Positions 59,950 to 64,000 of a stretch of 64,000 nt of DNA are shown piece by piece. This stretch comes from Hyaloscypha bicolor E (Eukaryota > Ascomycota > Leotiomycetes > Helotiales > Hyaloscyphaceae), in the NCBI RefSeq assembly GCF_002865645.1, contig NW_020194518.1, forward strand, positions 1,797,463 through 1,861,462, read 5' to 3'. How positions within the stretch are numbered: the stretch's first letter is position 1; every line of letters begins with the position of its first letter. A model generated the notes under the pieces. That model saw only the letters and a program-made list of their open reading frames with translations. It did not search any database and was not told the origin of the DNA. Position numbers and translations under genes: made by a program.

Positions 59950-62900
59950 TTCTAGAGATCTTTTTGGGAAGAATATTAACTTTAGCTCTAGTATTAATTA
60001 TTTCTTTATATTTAATATTTCTTTAAAGTTCTCGAAATATAAATTAGAAATATAGAAATTATATAATATATTTATAAGCTAGTAATATTCAAATATTAAT
60101 ATTATTACTTTTAAATTAAATAATTCTATTAGTATTAAATACCTGAGCTAGTATTTCTAATTCTTTAAATATTTTATCTATTATATAAGCTATAGCTACT
60201 AGTTTTATAAATCTTCTAATATATCTAATTATATTTAATATAATAGTATTTCTTATTTATAAGATAGTAAAATAAGAAGTATTATTCTTAATCTATTAGT
60301 TCCAAAATATAGTAGCTAGATCTAGTATTTTTAAGATATTAATAAATATTTTTATTTTTTTCTAAGTTTTTAGAAATAAAATAATTACTTTCTTTAATAG
60401 TTTTATTAGTATATTATTAACTTTAGGAGTTTTATATTTATTATAATTAAGAATATATTAGATTCTTAATTCGTTCTATTTATTTCTGGAAATATTAATA
60501 TCTATATTTTTAACTAGGCTATTTCCTTATTTATTATTTTTTAGAATAGTATTTTTCTGGCCTCTTATATAAAGTAGCTTTTTTCTTATCCTGGCTTATT
60601 TTTAGAAAACCTCTTTAGCTATTTCTATTTTTTTCCCTTTTTCTTTAATAAGAAACCCGTTATAGTATTAATAGAAATACTATTTATAGTCAAATCTTAA
60701 TACTATTTATAGTCAAATCTTAATATTATTTTTTAATTCCAGAACCTGAAATATTAGTAATTCTAATATAATTTCCTTTAAGATAAAGTAGCTATTTAGA
60801 TTCCCTAGATATAACTTACTTATTTCTATATATAGATCCCGGTTAGCTAGTTCTCTTTTCTTTTTCTTATTTAGTAAACTAGATATCTCCTATTAATTTC
60901 TGGATATTTTTAAATCAAGTATTTAAATTATAATTAAATTCTTTTCTTTAGACTTAAGAAATAATTTAGTTAAACTATTAGTATTTACTAGTAAAGAAAA
61001 AGAAAAAACTTTTTTATTTAGGCTTAAATAGCCCTTTATATTATCTTTTATTAAATTAGTAAATGTATCTATAATTTATAAGTTTTTTTATTAGTAAATA
61101 ATAGAACTAAAAAATATAGATATATTCTGGATTAATATTATTATTCTTATTCCTATTATAATATTTATAGCAAATTCGTTTTCTCGGTTCTAGATCTATA
61201 TTATAGGCTATATTAACTTAAATAATATTTTCTAATTATATTTGAGACTAATTTCTTTTAAAATATAATTATTTAGATTCTTTATCTATTTTAGTTTAAC
61301 TATTATAGCTACTATAATATTCTCTATAATTTCTATTATAACTTCTAATATATTCTTTCTAAAAACCTGAATTATATTTATTAGGCTATTAATATTATTA
61401 TATTTATTATAATTAACTAGATTATATAAATAGGCTATAGATATCTTTCCGAATTATAATAATAATTATATTAAGTCATTTCTATAAATTCTCTTAAGTT
61501 ATAGTAATAATAAATAGTTTTTCTAGATTTTTTATTAGCTAGTTAATATTATTTTCTTTAGGTTTACTACTTTTAATAGGTTTTATATAATTAGCTATAG
61601 GCTAGGTTCTTTTTTTACTTATGTCTATAATAGTATTAGGAAATATAATAAAAAGAACTAATAAAAAACAATTATTTTCTAGTTTAAAAACTATATTATA
61701 AACTATTATATTTAAGTATTCTTATTTAAATCTGGATATATCTAGATTATTAATAATATTAAAATAGTATTTCTTTTCTTTATACTAATAAAATATTATT
61801 ATTTTCTTATATATTTTACTATATTTATAAATAGAAATATTTATAGGCTTAAAGTTTATATTTTTAAAAATATAATCTCTTATTAAAATAAATAATTTTA
61901 TTTATTTCTTTTCTTTTTAATAACTCTTTTAATACTTTATTAAATATATTAATATAAGACTTAGAAAAAATCTCTTTATTCTAGGCTTATATAATAATCT
62001 AATTAAGAAAGTTATAGCTAATTTTAAGTATTTCCCAGTTATATTCTCGGGATTCTTTTAGTAAGGCCTTAAAAAACTTAGTTTCCTAGTAATTTCCTAA
62101 ATTATTAGTATAGTATTCTAGTATAGCCTTAATTTAATTCTTATAAATAAGAGAGATATAATAAATAATTCTCTCTTTTTTAATATTATTAGAAATATAA
62201 TAGTTCTTATATATATTTATATATTATTTCAAGAATATAAAGATATTACTTTTCTAAAACTATAGTATTCTAAAAGCTTTTATAAATAGTAGATTTAAAT
62301 CTAATACTAGTATATATTTATTCTTAGCTATATTAATCTTAATAATTTCTTTTATAATTAATTATAAGGTTTCTATATCTGAGATTTCTATTAATAAGAT
62401 TCCTAAAAAAACTAATTTCTTATTTAAATATATCTTTTAATTTAGAAACCGAAATTTAGGAAAAACCGGTTAATAATAATAGATATAGTCTAGGTTCAAG
62501 TTTTAATATTAGTAATAATAAGATAATAGCTTTTCTAGTTTTATTTTTATTATTTATATATTTTTTTCTATTTTATTAGCTTAATACCTATAGTATTTTC
62601 TCTTAATTTTACTAAACTAGATATATTTAATAATATTATTAAAGGTAATAATAAAAATAATAAATATAATTTTATTAATTTCTCTAATATTTCTAAATTC
62701 TCTTCTTTTTCTTTACTTAGTATTCTTTTCTTTCTTTAAAAGCTTCTTTAGATTATTTATATAATTTCTTATTTCTAATTTCTTTTTAATTCTTATTTCC
62801 GATTTCTATTTACTATTTTACTTAAAATTAAGAATTTTTTTTTTTTATATATTTTTTCCGGATTTATAAATAAGCTTTTTTACTAAAACTAAAACTATTT

Positions 62901-63340
62901 TTATTCCGGGTTTTATTATAACTAAAAATAATATATAAATTAATAATATAATTTTTTATTTCTAAATACTAAAGTCTATTTCTAACTAAGATCTAACTTA
63001 TATTATCTTAATATAATATTTCTTATTCTATTTCCTTTATTTTTTTTTCTTTTATAATTAGTCTCTATTTTTACTATTTCTATATATTATACTAGTAATT
63101 ATATCTTATAGCTAACCCGTATTTAAGTTACTAGATATATTAGAAATTAATATAAGATACTAAAATTAATACTTATATATTCTTAATATTTTGGCTTTAG
63201 GCTTAAGGTATTATAATAATTCTTTTCTCTTCTAATTTACTAAGCTAATAATTCGCCTTATAGATATTTCTTAGAACTTTATAAAAGTAATACCTTAACT
63301 ATAAAGTTTCGATTCTCTTTATATTACTTATTATAAAATA
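59950..63340 (-). pseudogene. Element D 5' internal region (gag/protease side), heavily eroded
   Basis: Very AT-rich sequence between element C and D's right LTR. By position it should hold the 5' UTR, gag and start of pol of the minus-strand element D. Stops are too dense to recognise motifs reliably, and nothing else is seen here. Confidence 0.35.
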
Positions 63341-63625
63341 TATAAGAGGGAAATTATAATAAGACAAAAACTCATATAAAGTATACTAGAATATAAAATA
63401 TAATTTAATAATAAAATAATAAATTAAAAGTATAAATATTAAAATATAAATAGTATATAATATATAAAAGCTTAATTAATTAAATACTTAAAAGAGATTA
63501 TTTTCTAGAACTATAGAAAAACCAGCTTTCTTATATAATTTCTGCAAGTTATATATAAAAGACTATAGCCTTTATTATATAACTAAAATAATATAATTTT
63601 TAAAGAGTACGGCCTGCTATATTAT
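63341..63625 (-). repeat. Element D, right (5') LTR
   Basis: Direct repeat of 30303-30600. The mariner transposase sequence resumes immediately to its right, which fixes the outer edge within about 20 bp. Confidence 0.65.
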
Positions 63626-63631
63626 ATTATA

Positions 63632-64000
63632 TAGGCTATTTTTAGTATAAACTAATAGTTAAGCCTGGCTTAAATATCTTTAGTAAAAGAAAAATATTAG
63701 CCTAATATTTAAAGCGAGAATATTAGATACTTAATAATTAGAAAGATATGATTTTTATAAATAAAACTACTATTTAATTAAGAGATATAAGAGAAAAGAG
63801 ACATATATAAAGATTAACTAGAGAAGTATATAATAAGTATTATATATATGAAAAATAGAAAGAATTTTCTAAATTTATATTTTAGGAGTCTTTTTCTTAT
63901 AATAAAAAGGGGCCTTATTATATATAGGAAAAAAAGACTTTATAAAAGAAAAGAAATCGTAAAGTTAATCTTAATATAAGGAACTTATTAATTAAAAAGG
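63632..64000 (+). pseudogene. 3' half of the Tc1/mariner-like transposase gene, runs off the window
   Basis: The frame begins near GYF-stop-YKLIVKPGL (AAG CCT GGC at 63661). That matches the GYSQYKxxVKPGL region just before the catalytic domain of fungal Tc1/mariner transposases. It continues with Asp-to-Asn damage at the first catalytic position (DMIFINKT where xVIFTDET is usual), then RLTREVYNKYYIYEK, EFSKFIF, SFSYNKKGPYYI and RKVNLNIRNLLIKK. Every stop is TAG or TAA at a Trp or Gln position, the RIP signature. Together with 29712-30302 it defines the outermost layer of the nest. Confidence 0.7.

Larger units (their letters stand above)
30303..63625 (-). mobile_element. Element D: large Ty3/Gypsy-like LTR retrotransposon split by nested insertions
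   Basis: Direct repeats of about 285-300 bp at 30303-30600 and 63341-63625 share long blocks such as AAAGCTTAATTAATTAAATACT and TAGCCTTTATTATATAACTAAAA. On the minus strand the internal part encodes Gypsy reverse transcriptase and RNase H remnants at about 38.4-37.1 kb. Element C (20.3 kb) sits inside at 39,626-59,944 with a 5-bp duplication. Without it, D would be about 13 kb, large for a fungal Gypsy element, so more insertions or a downstream extra gene may be included. Boundaries are approximate and no clean target duplication was found for D. It is the most AT-rich layer and every frame is full of stops. Confidence 0.65.

Overview
The window looks like nuclear DNA from a filamentous ascomycete (Pezizomycotina, perhaps a leotiomycete). 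The protein-coding genes have short introns of about 40-85 bp with GT(A/G)(A/C)GT donors. The gene content is typical of such fungi: cytosolic lysyl-tRNA synthetase, Cox15, a P450, a GPI-anchored aspartic protease, and HET and 2EXR relics. The AT-rich half carries repeat-induced point mutation (RIP) damage, seen as transitions that turn Gln and Trp codons into TAG/TAA. The class-level placement is inference.

Layout. 0-8.45 kb is ordinary, well-preserved sequence: the 3' end of an unknown gene, a cupredoxin-domain surface protein, lysyl-tRNA synthetase (KRS1), heme A synthase (COX15, minus strand) and a nucleotide-sugar-type transporter. 8.5-29 kb is accessory. It has five intact genes: a P450, a YeeE/YedE-family transporter, a yapsin-like aspartic protease and one unknown acidic protein, plus one doubtful short ORF. 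They are interleaved with decaying genes: a CFEM-like relic, a coiled-coil relic, a membrane protein with two in-frame stops, a HET gene with several frameshifts and a nonsense codon, and a 2EXR-domain gene split by a 597-bp hAT-like miniature transposon whose removal restores the reading frame.

29-64 kb is one AT-rich block that resolves into a nest of transposons. The outermost layer (E) is a Tc1/mariner-like transposase gene; its 5' half lies at 29.7-30.3 kb and its 3' half at 63.6-64.0 kb. It is split by a large minus-strand Ty3/Gypsy-like element (D, about 30.3-63.6 kb). D is split by a minus-strand Ty1/Copia element (C, 39,626-59,944, target-site duplication AATAT). C carries two full-length copies of one plus-strand chromodomain Gypsy family. 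Copy A (39,889-46,881, TSD CTATT) sits inside C's 3' LTR. Copy B (47,756-54,748, TSD CTTAA) sits inside C's pol region. A and B are each exactly 6,993 bp with 303-bp LTRs and differ mainly by transitions. All these elements are riddled with stops and should be inactive.

No tRNA, rRNA or CRISPR array was recognised. Gene models were read by eye from splice signals and protein motifs. Domain names rest on recalled family patterns; no search was run.
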